Shown: piece after piece, positions 19,840 to 32,700 of the stretch
How the letters are laid out: each line of letters begins with the position of its first letter
How positions within the stretch are numbered: the stretch's first letter is position 1
Source: Lomentospora prolificans
Lineage: Eukaryota > Ascomycota > Sordariomycetes > Microascales > Microascaceae
Reading direction: 5' to 3'
Length of the DNA stretch: 64,000 nt
Assembly (NCBI GenBank): GCA_029532625.1
Contig: JARFXM010000005.1
Span: 372,001 to 436,000 of the forward strand
Position numbers and translations under genes: made by a program
The notes under the pieces: generated by a model
Told to the model about the DNA's origin: nothing
Seen by the model: only the letters and a program-made list of their open reading frames with translations
Databases searched by the model: none

Positions 19840-21825
19840 CTATGTTAGGTAGTACTTCGGTCCCTCGCCTCCCTGAGGCACAGTCCAGTTGATATCCTGT
19901 TGGGGAGCCTTGATGTCGCAGGTCTTGCAATGGATACAGCTACGGAGAAACATTGCGTTAGCAACCTAAGCAAGAGAATAGAAGCGCGGACATATGGGGT
20001 GATTCAGTGCAACGCGCAATTGGAAAGGCCAGAATGTTGGGAATAAAGCAACTTACTTTTGCGCGTTGATCTGGAACCGGACACCCAGTTCTTTCGACTC
20101 ATCCTCGACATACTCGTACACTCCAGCCGGGCAGAACCTAGCCTCCAGTCCCTTGAAGGGGGGATACGCCGCCTTTGCGTGCGCGTCCCAGTCCTTAACT
20201 TGCAGGTGAACCGGCTGATCCTCCTCATGGTTCGTTCCCGTCCGAGACACGCTAGTTAGGATGTCGAAAGTGATCTTGCCGTCGGGCTTCTCGTACTCGA
20301 TCTTGGGATATTTATCGGCGGGCTTGGTAGCTGCGTAATCGGGCTTCTTGTGCTTGAGGGTCCAAGGGACTTTGCCCTTAAGGATGAAGGTCTCGAGGCC
20401 CGAATAAGCAACACCGCCGTAGAGACCCAGCGGTGTGTGGAAAGAAGGACGAATGTTTCGAACCTCATTAAGCTCCTTATAGATGCTCGACTTCTTCAAG
20501 GTGTCTTCGTACTGGAAGAGGTAAACGCCGCTCTCGTCACCGTCAGTGAGAGCAGCATAGGTGGCATCGGCTGCCAGGATACCAGACTTCATAGCGTTGT
20601 GGGTTCCCTTAACCTTGGGAACGTTCATGAAACCAGCAGAGTCACCAATCAGCGCGCCGCCGGGGAAGATGACCTTGGGGATGGACTGGAGACCGCCCTC
20701 AACAAGCGCCCTAGCACCATACGAAATGCACTTGCCGCCCTCAAGAACCTCCCTGTAGACAGGGTGCTGCTTTAGCTTTTGGAACTCCTGGTAAGGTGAG
20801 AGCCAAGGGTTCTCGTAATCTAACGCCACTACAAGACCGAGAGTGACGAGGTTATCTCCGAAATGATACATGAAGGCGCCACCATATACGTCCTTTGGCA
20901 GGGGATAGCCCATGGAATGGGTAATGTCGCCCTTCTTAAACTTCTCGGGCTGGACCTCCCATACCTCCTTTATGCCAAGAGCGTACGTCTGGTGCTGAGA
21001 ATCGCGGCGCAGGTCAAACTTGTTGATAACCTGCTTCGTCAAGCTACCGTGGCAGCCCTCCCCGAAGAGCGTTACCCTAGCGTGGAACTCCATACCCCTC
21101 TCAAAGGAATCCTTAGGCTGGCCATCCCTGGCAAGGCCCATATCGTTCGTAGCTACACCCATCACGGTGCCATCGGGGGCGTAGAGAACCTCGGCAGCAG
21201 AGAAACCAGGATAAATCTCAACGCCGATCTCTTCCGCCCGCTCTCCAAGCCACTTCGTCACCTGGTTTAAGCTGACAATGTAGTTTCCGTGATTGTGCAT
21301 CTGGGGCGGCGCGGGCAGCGGTATCGACATCGTCTTGGTGAGGAATTTCATGTGATCAGCGCCGGCACGCGTCGCAAACTCGAACCTGTTTGGGTTGTCC
21401 TCGGCCAGCCAGTCCGGGAAGAGCTCTTCCATGGCGGTTGGCTGTATCACAGCGCCAGACACGATATGCGCGCCAATCTCTCCCGCCTTTTCGAGCAGTA
21501 ATACCCTGAAATCTTCGTTTCCCGCTTCATTGGCTAATTGCTTAAGGCGAATGGCGGCAGAAAGTCCCGCGGGACCGCCACCTACTATACACACATCGAC
21601 CTGGTCGGATTCACGCTCAATCGAGGCGGGGTCAAATGCTTCCTCGTCATCCCGGCGAGGTCTCGTGGTGGAAAAGTTGCGGCAGGCTGTGGGGGTAGAG
21701 TAAGGGCGGACAGTGCCGGGGCGTATGGCAACAGTAGGTCGGAGGGAGAACCGTTGACGGGCGGTGCGTTGCGTTATTTGGCGTGTGGGCCTGGCGAGGC
21801 ACCTCAAGGGAGCTCGCGAAGCCAT
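19840..21825 (-). CDS. CIR2: Electron transfer flavoprotein-ubiquinone oxidoreductase, two exons
   Basis: Reconstructed 622-residue mitochondrial inner-membrane ETF-QO (human ETFDH, yeast Cir2). Exon 1 is 21825-20057, intron 20056-19940 (donor GTAAGT), exon 2 19939-19840. Residues 1-about 58 are Arg/Ser/Ala-rich without acids, a mitochondrial presequence. FAD motif VCIVGGGPAGLSAA spans 78-91. Also seen are the GAHIVSGAVIQP and GNYIVSLNQVTKWLGE blocks and GCHGSLTKQ. The single [4Fe-4S] cluster ligands are one Cys in RFCPAG (exon 1) and three in NCIHCKTCDIK (exon 2); the AA|C split codon gives the Asn before CIHC. Role: passes electrons from ETF (fatty acid and amino acid oxidation) to ubiquinone. 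Exon 1 read through into the intron would stop at QK and lose three of four cluster ligands. Confidence 0.96.
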
Positions 21826-22925
21826 TGTGGTTGAGGCGGGAGAGATTAGGGCAAGGGAGGGGTGTGGGGGATTTACGAGGAAGCTCAGAGAAGAGGTCTG
21901 TGTTTAAAAGCGATATAAGGATTCTTAGATCTGCATTTGGGAAGCAATTGAGAGTTCGAGAGGGGGGGAAGAAGTCTCCAACTAGAGCTTCCACTCTAGT
22001 TCGGGAGAGCTGCAAAGATGGGGAAGGGTCAGAAAGAAGGCCGTGGTTCTTCCGGAGTGGAATTAAGGCGGACTAAAGTTGGACCTAGGGTCCTCGGTAC
22101 ACTTTTTCTCACTCTCTCCCCGATGAAGTCATCAGAATTTCTCACAGTTCTTTTCCTTGCGTCCCACTTCTGCCGAGAGAAGCCGCCCCAAAATTGACAC
22201 TGTGCGCCCACGCCCTTTCCCGACCAGGGTCACGCCGCTCACATGTGACAAATACTGTATGAGTCATCCATTCCGAACTGTGTACAGGTAATAAAATTAC
22301 CCCCAATCGGCCACCATATGAATTGGTGTGTGGAGTTGCTCTCTTCATAAGTCGATATCCGACGCTGCTGATTCGCTCGCTGTCATCAGCCCCAATCGGT
22401 GCCCGTCCCAAAAAAAAAAAAAAAAAAAAAAACCATCCGGTCGCGATTCTTCTCCAGTTCGGGGAGCTGATAGCGATCCGAGGTCGGCGCTGGGCTTTTT
22501 TTCTCCACGCGTCCTTGACTTCCTAATACAGCTCGCTGGTGGTGTAATGCCGACGATGTGGAAACGCGGTCTGTGGCAGATTCGAAGGGCAATCTGGACC
22601 TCTTCGTCGTATCATCCATTTCTTGAAAATGCAGAGAATCCCTCGCTAAGCCTTTTCGTACATTCTTTCTTTTTCCTTGTATGCGTCGGGAAAGCTTCCA
22701 GGTCATTCGGATTGGGAAGGACTTGACGCTTAGATTCTAGCGTCTGTGTTGGGGATTCGAGATTCAAGGCAGATATACAGCATTAGAGAAATCATGTTAA
22801 TTCAACATGTTGAAGCCCACCAGGTTAGAGTCACTCAAAGAGGTCAATATCTGGCACAGGACATGCAGGGGACATCAAACCAATGATATACTAATACCAC
22901 AAAACCACAAATGTAAAGTTGCACC
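21826..22925. other. Intergenic region between ETF-QO and GH92 genes
   Basis: Promoter of ETF-QO and 3' flank of the GH92 gene. Contains a 23-A tract (22410-22432). No gene recognised. Confidence 0.45.
22410..22432. repeat. Poly(A) homopolymer tract
   Basis: Twenty-three consecutive A residues in intergenic DNA. Confidence 0.9.
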
Positions 22926-25718
22926 TCAAGTCCCAAACCCGCTCAGCCAACTCTGTTCCGGAGGATAACTAGGCGGTAAATCCTCGTCCCTCGTTCCCCA
23001 ATCCCCTTCCTTCTCTCCCACAACAAGTTCCAGCTCCCCACCATGTGAAAAGAAGTCGTGCGAGATCCAGTTCTTCGTGTATGGCCTCCCGTCCAAAGTG
23101 GCGCTTTGTATATATATTCCGCCCTTCTGCCCGTTCTCCCATACCCTCCTTATCACCGCTGGTTTTGGACCCTTCGTCCTGATCTTGATCTCGGGGAAGA
23201 AGGGCGCCGTGAGTAGGTAGACGGACTGGCCCGCCACGGGGAAGAAGCCCATCATAGACATAGCAGCAAACGCCCCCATTGCGCAGTCATCGTTTCCGGG
23301 AATTCCATTGACCGAAGCGTTGAACTGCGCGGGAATGTACTCGTTGACCCAATACGAGCTCCTTCCGGGCCTACCGGCATAATGGAACTGGAACACTGTC
23401 AAATACGACTGCTCGTTCCCCATATCTGCGATCCCCGAGCTATGGTAATAATCCAACCTGTCAAAGAACATCCGCTTCCCGCCAAAAACCTCTATTAGTC
23501 CCTTCATATCCTGTGGTGCATAAAAACTATACAACCACGGCGAACCCTCGTAGGTGGACTGCGCGGTATCGAAATAGCACTTGTGCGGCTCGTAAATGGG
23601 GCTGCACATCCTCGTAGTCTGGTACTTGAACGAGCCGTCCATGTTGCGTGGCTGCGGGAAGCCCTTGAAATGCGTGCGGTGCACATCGCCCTGCTCATCG
23701 TGGAAGAGGTCCTCCTGCTCCGGGTTCCAGACGTTGCGCCAAAAGCCGCTGCGGTTCATATACTTTGCGAAGTCGGACTCGTGGCCCAGCCCCTTGGCAA
23801 GAGTCGCAATGGCAAAGTCGTCGTATGCGTACTCGACGGTGCGTGAGACAGTTCGGCTGTGCGGCCCATTACCTCGATTGTCACGATGGTCCGCAGCGAT
23901 GTAGCCGTATTGCGCCCAACTTTCGATGTTACCTCGGCCTTCGAGACTCCAATCCTTGGGGGTATCTGCAAGGTGTTCTATGTGAGCAGCGACCTATGCC
24001 TAAAGCTGTAGGGGACCTTACCTTCTGCATCCGATATGACAGCTTCGTAGGCTGTATCCCAGTCTATACCGTCTGTGATGCCCTTGATAAAGGCATCGGC
24101 AATCACAACGTCGGCATTCGACCCACCCTGAGTAAAGCCTTTGCTAAAACTCATCCTACAATCTGGTAACTTCCCCTCGTGCCTATAGATATCCAAAAGT
24201 GCCCTAACCATCTCCGTCTGTGCCTCCGGATCCAGAATTGTCAACATTGGATGCTGCGCCCTAAAAGAGTCCCAAATGCAGTAAAACGAGTCGAAATACG
24301 GCTCGCTCGACTCCCACAGCTGATTCTCCCCTGTGTAATTCTGCGGCGACAGCATAGACCTGTACAGACCGGACCAGAAAATTGTCTGCATGTCGGGGTG
24401 CACCCCCTTGGTATCTAGCTCTATGGCGCTCAATTTCTCGCTCCACGCCAACTCGACGTCCCGCACAGCGCCGTCAAAGTCGAAGTCGGGAAGTTCGCGT
24501 TCTGAGTTGGCACAGGCTTGGTCCACTGAGATGAAGGATAGACCCACGCGGGCAAGGATCTGATGATCGAGAGGGTTTTCGAACTGAATCCAGGCACCGC
24601 CGGAGCCGCTGGGGTTGGAGAACCCGCGGTCGACGCCGTTGAGGTAGGTGGCACTTGTGGTGGCCTCTTCCCCAATGAAAGTGCCTACGCGACGAACAGC
24701 GGCCCCGCGGAAATCGGCGCAGAAGTAGGCGTTATAAGTCCCTCGGCCGAAGGAGGGAGTAAATATGCCTTCGCCTATAATGCGCCCCGATTCTGGATAG
24801 ACTTGGCAGCCGGCAGTGTAGGAGAGTGAGGTTTGGCCAAGATCTTGGAGATCAATGAGAAGCAGAGGACTAATGGGTGGGTTCGTACGGGTATCGCGTG
24901 AAGTCGTTGTATCGTCTGGGGTGGTCGGAAAGGTGAACCGGTACAGGGCGGACCGCTTTGAGGCGGTCATCTCGGCACGGACATTGTTGGTTAGGTTAAG
25001 AGCAAAGTAGCCGACGTGGGCTTCGGCAGTTCCAGGAACGCGAGGGAGCATGCGATTTCCGATCGTGTAGTTGCATTGGGTGTAGTCATCGGAAGGACAG
25101 CCGGGGTGGGCGAAGATGGGGAAATTGCCCATGGAGGGGTTCTACCCTACGTTAGATAGTACGTCAGGGGGAATGTGAGAAAGTAAAATACGTACACCCC
25201 CGGTTCCTGAAGCAGGTCAGACATCGAGAGACTCTATGGACGGAATGCTATCACATACCTGAATCGTGCAGATGAGAAAAGCCACCGATGGGTGAGCTAT
25301 CAGAGACGAACCCAGCAGCGTTCTCACCTCTGATCATGGAATCCGGACAGGGCTTTGCCATGCCTGTGCACAGTGAGATACAGCTTCTTATTGTCAATAG
25401 CCGGACAACACATACCGTAGGGATATGTTGGGCCAGGGAAGACATGGCCTTGTGTAACACATTAGCACCCGCACAATTGATGAGGACCCAAGGCAACTAA
25501 AATAACCTACCTCCATTGATAGTCCCAATCAGAGGGTTGATATACTGCAATATATCAGGCCGATACCCATCACTCGCCGACCACTCCAACGGAAGGACCC
25601 AAGAATAGTCCGAAGCTCGTAGAGAGGTGAAGCTGAAGAGCGCAAACACAAAGACGGCGAGGAACGCCAACAACCGCAGCGGCCGCCCGAAATCAATGCC
25701 TATAGAGATCAGCGCCAT
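22926..25718 (-). CDS. GH92 family alpha-mannosidase, six exons including an 11-nt microexon
   Basis: Reconstructed 838-residue glycoside hydrolase family 92 enzyme. Exons (minus): 25718-25511, 25448-25416, 25363-25259, 25206-25196 (11 nt), 25141-24022, 23965-22926; introns of 52-62 nt; total 2517 nt in frame. N-terminal hydrophobic segment (about residues 14-31) is a signal peptide or signal anchor. Family motifs: DILQYINPLIGTINGGHVFP, YGMAKP, GFSHLHDSGTGGNPSMGNFP (joined across three exons), RTVEYAYDDFAIA (catalytic-acid region), YEGSPWLYSFY, and GNDDCAMGAFAAMSMMGFFP (Asp base region). Family knowledge: calcium-dependent exo-alpha-1,2/1,3-mannosidases that trim N-glycans or yeast-type mannan; linkage cannot be read here. 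The gene is divergent from a GH125 gene 1.36 kb away, suggesting joint mannan or O/N-glycan trimming outside the cell or in the secretory path (inference). Confidence 0.95.
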
Positions 25719-27076
25719 ATTTCCGGTGCACCGTCTACACGAAAGAGACCTGTGCGGCTCCACAAGATGAGAGCGAGGGTTGCAAACGAAGTGTGCCGTT
25801 TGGCGGCTAGACGCGTCCTCGAGTGGCGATGCTTCAGCAGTGGGCGGTAGCCAGGTCTCCACGGGTCCTTGCAGCTTCAAGGACTTGGCCTAGGCATGGG
25901 GCGATTTGCAATATCGGCTTCTTTTCTTCAATAGATGAGCGGGTTAGAACTTCAAGGAGTGGAAAACCGAGCTCCACACCAATCCCCCACTGGAACTAGA
26001 ATTCAGGGGACCTGTACGTTCGAGGTCTCTTCCTGTCAACATCAAGCCTCCCGACTCTACTTAAGGTTAGTGGGTAAAATCACAATAGAAAGGTGTTGGT
26101 CGTAAGAACTCAATCGAGGCCATCGAAACACGCAACAACCAGGCCGACTGTGGTAAAGGAAAAGTGAGGTTTGAACGGCGAGGTTTGCCAAGCTCCTCGA
26201 GGAAATGAAGATAACAGGTTGATCACTTTGCACTGAGATGGCAACTGTGCCTGGCGTCTCAATGACCAATGACCCATGCACTTTAGCCCGTGCAACCGCA
26301 AGCGATACGGCCGGACAATTAACTATCCTTACGGTATTAGCCAGGTATTATACCCCTCCACCATGTATTATTTATTCTTCGCCAGCGGAACTATTAGAAT
26401 GCAGGGGGGAAGGCCGATTCTGTCCTCCCGGATTAAGCATTCTGGGGTAGGATTCGGGGCCACCAGCCACCGCCATCCACTAATCAAGGGTTGGAATCCG
26501 GGGTTACGTTCGGGTAGGAAGCGGTGCAGCTGGCGAGAGGTCTGTCTGCATAAAGACTCAACGCCTCTTCTTTTGGGCTTTGTGGCGTTTGTAACGCTTG
26601 GAGACACGCCGCAACGATTCCCCAAAGCCATCGTGAAGCCAAGGCGAACAATCGCAGCCAACGTTACTCCTTGAAAAAATTCCTCCATAAATATTCGGGA
26701 GGTGGCTCTGAAGATCGGCGCCCAGGTAAGCACGCAGATACAATTGGGGTTGCATTTATATAGAGGTTGCTTGGATAAATGCGAGTGATTTTGTATGGGG
26801 CGTTAATATATTTCCGGTCCCTAATATTAGGGAGAGAGCGACCATATATTTCGAAGGAATAAACTGTCCTCATGGCAGTGGAAAGTCATTTGCGCTTCTT
26901 CCTAGAGGTCTTGAATTGACGGTTCGATGCTGAAGTTGAGAAAAGAAAGGTGCTAAATCGATCAATTTAGGATTTGCGCCGTGATGGTATGATTCGCGTC
27001 TTCATCGTGGCACTTACAGCTTCACAGTGATCCTTACCTCGATGTACGAGCGGTACGCAGCAAAAAACACCCCACG
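25719..27076. promoter_or_regulatory. Shared divergent intergenic region between GH92 and GH125 mannosidase genes
   Basis: 1358 bp separating two head-to-head alpha-mannosidase start codons, with no gene between. Sequences matching the low-information CreA/Cre1 consensus SYGGRG (or reverse) occur at 25985-25990, 26442-26447 and 27070-27075, the last touching the GH125 ATG. A local AT-rich stretch lies at about 26680-26870. Co-regulation is inferred from arrangement only; the CreA matches may be chance. Confidence 0.5.
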
Positions 27077-28840
27077 ATGTCTCCGTCGCAGCAAAACCTA
27101 CCCCTCCCCCTCCTCTCCCTCTTATGGGTAGCTCTGGGGGCAGCGATGCTTCCGACAGACTGCCAAAGGTATGACATGACTTCGGGTCTTAGCAACTCTC
27201 CTCTGTCCGAGGGAAAATATGCGCTGCCGTATCAACGCCCGGAGCCAAGATGCCGGACCTTCAATTCGACAGAGGTAGAAGAGACGATCGAGCAGATGAG
27301 GAAAGAGATAGTGGATCCTGATTTGTTCCGGCTCTTCGAAAACACCTTCCCTAACACACTCGACACTACGATTTCGTGGAAAGGGTTCGGCAGTGACGAC
27401 CCAAATGAGGAGGTAGGTCATGCATGGGTCATGGTGTACGCATCCGCGCATTCGCACCTTCCGCGCACTAACATGAGATCTCCTCCATTCGCAGTTGACT
27501 TTTGTGCGCACCGGCGACATCAATGCCATGTGGCTCCGCGACAGCGCCAACCAGCTCCAGAGCTACAAGTCCCTCCTCAAACGGGATTCGTCCCCGGACT
27601 CCCTCGCCTCCCTTTTCCGCGGTGCAATCAACCTCCAGGGCCGCTACATTCGCGAATCGCCGTACTGCAACGCTTTCCAACCGCCCGAAGAGGCCGGTCT
27701 GGGACCCGAGTATAACGGGTGGGTGACGTCTGACTTTGTGGTCCCGCGCTTCTTCAGAGATTTTGCATTCGAGTGCAAGTACGAGCTTGATTCGCTAGCC
27801 GCGTTTTTGCAGCTCTCGCACGATTACTACAACCAGACCGAAGATGTTGAGTTCTTCAAGAATTCGAAATGGATGGACACCATCTCGGTCATTATGAATA
27901 CCACGACTGAGATGCTCACGGGGACATATGCTTCGGATGGGACCATAAATAAGTCGCCATACTTGTTTGAGCGCAAGACAAACAAGGCCTCCGAGACCAT
28001 GTCGAACGACGGTGCAGGTGCGCCCGTTAAGAGCAATACGGGGTTGATCAGGAGCTTTTTTAGGCCGTCGGACGATGCGTGCGCATTTCAGCTGTTTATA
28101 CCGGCTAATATGATGTTCTCGAGTTCCCTGGCGGCCTGCGCAGAGATCATGAAGGAGATTGACGACGAGATGGGGGAGATGATGAGTGGTTTTGCAGGTG
28201 TAATAAGAGCCGGGGTTGAGGAATACGGCAAGTTTAAGCATCCCGAATTCGGGGAGATGTATGCCTACGAAGTGGATGGATTCGGCAGTCGGTATCTTAT
28301 GGTGATTGAAATCCTTAATCCCCCAGGTACGAGGCTATCTCAGAATACTGACTTGAGGCTAGGACGACGCCAACATACCGAGCCTCCTAAGCATCCCGAT
28401 GCTCGGCTACTTGGACATGAAGGACCCGGTCTATCTCAATACCCGACGATTCGTCCTAAGCACCGAGAATCCGTACTTTATGTACGGTCCAGTCCTCAAT
28501 GCGACGGGTGGACCCCATATCGGTCCGGGGATGGCGTGGCCTATGGCTTTGATCGTGCAGCTCCTAACGTCTGATAACGACTATGAAATCGAGGTGGGAA
28601 TTAGGCAGCTGCTTTCGTCGACGGATGGCCTCGGATTGATGCACGAGTCGATACACTCACACGACCAGCATAGATGGACAAGATCATGGTGAGCACACTT
28701 TAATGCCGATGAAGACATGGTGGGAATCGTATTAATTTCATGTCCTTTGCAGGTTTGCTTGGGTAAATGGGCTCTTTGGGCAGGTGATCCTGGATTTACG
28801 GGAGAGGAAGCCTCATCTTTTGCGTTTGGACTACCAATGA
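27077..28840 (+). CDS. GH125 exo-alpha-1,6-mannosidase, four exons
   Basis: Reconstructed 518-residue glycoside hydrolase family 125 (formerly DUF1237) protein. Exons: 27077-27412, 27495-28301, 28363-28688, 28753-28840; introns 82, 61 and 64 nt; 1557 nt in frame. The donor of intron 2 (GTGATT) is weak but is fixed by the family motif SRYLM|DDANIPSLL. N-terminal hydrophobic segment (about 9-24) is a signal peptide. Motifs: RTGDINAMWLRDSANQ, GWVTSDFVVPRFFRDFAFECKYELDS, IRSFFRPSDDACAF, FIPANMMFSSSL, NPYFMYG, GPGMAWPMALIVQLLTS, GLGLMHESIHSHD (probable catalytic-base region), and WFAWVNGLFG restored across the last intron. Family knowledge: metal-independent exo-alpha-1,6-mannosidases; one acts on the alpha-1,6 backbone exposed after removal of alpha-1,2 branches, which suits pairing with the adjacent GH92. 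Secretion and substrate are inferred. Confidence 0.93.
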
Positions 28841-29764
28841 AGGAGACGCGGGATGTAGATATATGTATCTATGGCTTGGAGTTTGGGTAATGAGACACCT
28901 CGTAATTCATCTTGAAATGAGGCAAAACGTTTAGTTTTGTCTGTTCACCGATGCTATCTAGTGCGTCCGTCCGGGTACCGTCTCTGATACCTCGCTGGCT
29001 CTACCGTACTGGTGATGCTGGCAGACCAAGCATCGGTTGAACGGGATTGTTGATCAGTGTCATAAACCACCAAAGTCAAAACGGCCCGTGACAGCCCGAG
29101 CTTGCAAGCTTGATCCATAAGCTTTGCCCCTACCAGCGGGGACCTTATCAAACCTCCAATCAATGCACACTAAATCTGACTGGGTTTGGAGGCCTATTCT
29201 CCAAGTGCGCATCTGGTGAAATCGCGAGCTCGTCTATCAGCGCGCAGATCGCCCAAAATCCTAAACGAGTTTCTCGTTGCCACCGTTAAATCCATCCCGC
29301 TTCTATCATTTTCTACCCATTTCTCGTTCCGAGCCCGCCGCTTTATCCCCACCCTTCCTACAAGTCGAGTCTTTTCCCGGGTTCGAAAACTCCCATTGTT
29401 AATTTCCCATTTTTGGATTCCCTTCGCATTTCGGCATCAGACTTTGTTCTCTGCCTTAGGTTTGAAGAGTCCGAGATTAATCTGTGGTGGTCCAAACGGC
29501 CCAGTGGGAAATTCTCGGCCGGTGCATCTCCATCTGCAGCAACTGTGCGGGGCACTATTTTGCCCGCCAACTTGCAGCTCACTCTATCATTGATTCGATT
29601 CCTCATCTCCGAAAGCTCAGACGGGAGCTCTAACGACGCCTAATTCTCGACCCCCCGACCCCGAACTGCTAGGAATCGTTTCCGCGTCTTCCCTCCACGA
29701 AACCTCATTTTAGTATCACCCACGTGTCAAACAAAGGGCTGGCGTTCCCGAAAAGCTATGCGCC
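28841..29764. other. Intergenic region upstream of HUL5-like gene
   Basis: 3' flank of the GH125 gene and promoter/leader of the HECT ligase gene. Several short frames on both strands, none with motifs. Confidence 0.45.
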
Positions 29765-32700
29765 ATGAACTTCCAGTCATTTACCGGCTCTTCTCGCCGC
29801 CCCCGCAACGTCAACCTTAGCGGCCAGCCCAGCAATCCAAATCCATTTGCATCCTCGTCATGGAACAGACCCGGCGACCCGCACAGGACCGTCTTCAAGG
29901 CCCAGGCCGAACGGCAGCAGCGCCAGCGTGAGAGGGAGAAGCTCCAAGCTGCCAAAACTCTCCAGCGGGTATACCGCGGTAGTGTGGCAAGGGCCCAGTC
30001 GAGGGAGCTCCACCGTGCTCGATTCGACGAGATTTATGAGTTCGAGTCCATGACAGGCGTTTCTGGTGATATAGCTGGGAGGGTACAGAGAGCGTTTCCT
30101 CATTTGGTACAGTCGTTCAAGGCGTCGAACCAGGATGATGTCAGGCGGCTTTATCGACTATGTACCGACCTGATGGTGGTGGGCGTGGCGACCCTTTCGA
30201 GCTTGTCTTCATCTCATACCGCTCGATTCTTTGGCCACTTACTCAGTGTGCTTGAGATGCTTGTCCAGGCCGACCCACGCTCGGATATATCAGCCCAGCT
30301 CGACATCCTAGCTTCCATGATCCCGGCGTTCCCAGCCGCTACCCTCAGTGCCAACCAGCCTACGACGTTTTTCGCACTCATGGCCAGGCTCTCGTCGGAC
30401 TCGAAGCTATCACCCACCGAGGCTTCTTCCGTTATCAAGGCATCCTTAGCCCCTCTGCAGGCCCTACAGGCGTTGAAGGGTAAGTCTGATCGCCGATATA
30501 TCACTCGCGGCTTCGCTTGTACTAACCTTGCCCAAGGGTCTGCCAATGAGGCCGATCTGCAGACCAACGTATACCGAGCGTTCATCTTCTCCTTCCTCAC
30601 CTCCCCGAATCTCACCCTCTTCGAAAGTGATTGCGGCCAATTCCTAGCCTCCCTCGATATCGAATACCTGGCTTCTACCATATCTGTCCAATCCCGGACC
30701 CCGCCAAAGGATATCTCCTCGGGGGATGGCCTGCTTTGGTTGCTGGCCCACTTCATACAGCTCTCTTACGGTGCTAGCGGCTACCATACCGAGACATTAC
30801 TGACTCCTGTTTATCTGCTTCTCTCAAGCCAAGGGAAGGATATTAGCCAGCGAATGGCGGTGAGCGGTCATGAGGATGCCCTGGAGGCCGCCGCAGAGGA
30901 AAATCGTGCGCATGCTGGACCTCTTCCAGAGTATATCAGGACGCAATTGCAGTCCCTGGTCAGCACAGACTCTATCAAAAAGCTGCTAGACCAGCTGTCG
31001 GAGTACGCTTCACTATCCCTAGCTGGCAATGTTAAACACACTGACACAGGAGATTGTAGGCAACGAGAGGCTTCCGGCACGACGAGGACTGTCAATATTC
31101 TCAGCGGCTACCTGCTGACACTGCTTCAATACTTTCCGGACCAGAGCGACAATATTCGTATGCGTTTCTATCTTAGCGATCTGCGTTCTCCTAGGGGTAT
31201 TGTGCCTGCCGTTAAGTGGCTGTGGGATGCTGCGGCGAACACGAGTATCTACCAAAGAGGACGCACCGACTCGCAAGCACCGGTACGAATGCTTAAAAGC
31301 TACGTTTCGCAACAGTCAGCCCAAAGCCCCGCCTTCGAAGGCGACGCGGAATGGCGGGCTATCCTTCTCTTTCTAGATCTTTATATCTTTGTACTGAGAT
31401 TGGCTGATGACGACGATTTTGTGGGTGGTATCAAACCCCTCGCGCACCATACCTCCCGCATTCAGACCTGCTGCCTCACCCTCGAGGACATCAAGGGCCT
31501 CACCGTATTCCTGAAGAATTTCTCCTTTGCGCTCTACCACGATATCAGCTCTATTTCTCCCTCCTCAAACCTACCCCGAGGAAGTAACAACGCAGAGACA
31601 GAAAGCTCACGGGCGTCTGCGGCCGCCTCAAACGCCCTTGACCTCGATGGGGTCAAGAATATCATCACATCCGCAATGCAGTTGCTCTACGACCGGGACT
31701 CTAGACTTAGGTTCCTGCCGACTGGCCATTGGCTCATGACATCAAGATTCAACATGGGTGGTTTTGTGGCGGATGTGGTTCAAGAGCTTCAAAGGCAACA
31801 GGAGGAGGACGAAGAGTCGGACAACGAAGAGGACGACTACAATGACGAACCAATGCAGAGGTTCGCGTCACCGAACCATGCCCGGCAGCATATGCGGCTC
31901 CATCAGCTCCGCGAGTTTGAGAAGAAGCAGAGGGAGCGTTACCTTGCTACCATTGGACCAAAGCTTGAAATTCTCAAACATATGCCTTTCGCAATCCCGT
32001 TTGAGACAAGAGCTGTGGCCTTCAAGCAATTCATTCACCTCGACAAGATGAAGCGCCGTGGAGGCTTCGTTGATGCGGACCAGTGGCGTCTCAGCTTACG
32101 GACTAGCGAGCGTGGGCTGGACCGGCTGGGCAAGCATAGCGCCGATATTCGGCGAGACAATGTGCTCGAGGACGCGTTCAATCAATTTTACCCCTTGTCC
32201 GAGGGTCTGAAGGAACCCATCTACATCACGTTCTACGATCGTTTCGGAGAAGTGGAAGCGGGCATCGACGGTGGCGGTGTCACCAAAGAGTTTCTCATGT
32301 GCGCCATCAACGACGCATTTGCGGAGGACAGCTCATGGTTTACGCGCAACGCCGAGGGTCTCTACTACCCCAACCCATCCGCCATGGATTGGTTCCGCGA
32401 GAAGCGCGCCCGGGCTACCTCGACAACCGAGCGAGAAGAGCTCGAGAATGAGAGCAGGCGAGTGATTCAGCAGTATGAATTCCTGGGCCGTTTGGTAGGT
32501 AAGTGTATATACGAGGGGATCCTCATCGACATTGCATTTGCCGGGTTCTTCCTCATGAAGTGGCGCGCCGGGACGGATTTGAACCGGTACCGAGGCACCG
32601 TCAACGATCTTCGTGACCTCGACGAGGAGCTTTACAAAGGCCTCATGGCTCTAAAAAACGAACCGGGAGACGTATCTGCCTGGGATATGTACTTCACAAT

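Noticed and set aside
27122..27680. Minus-strand frames opposite the GH125 gene
   Set aside because: Antisense shadows of a well-supported spliced gene.
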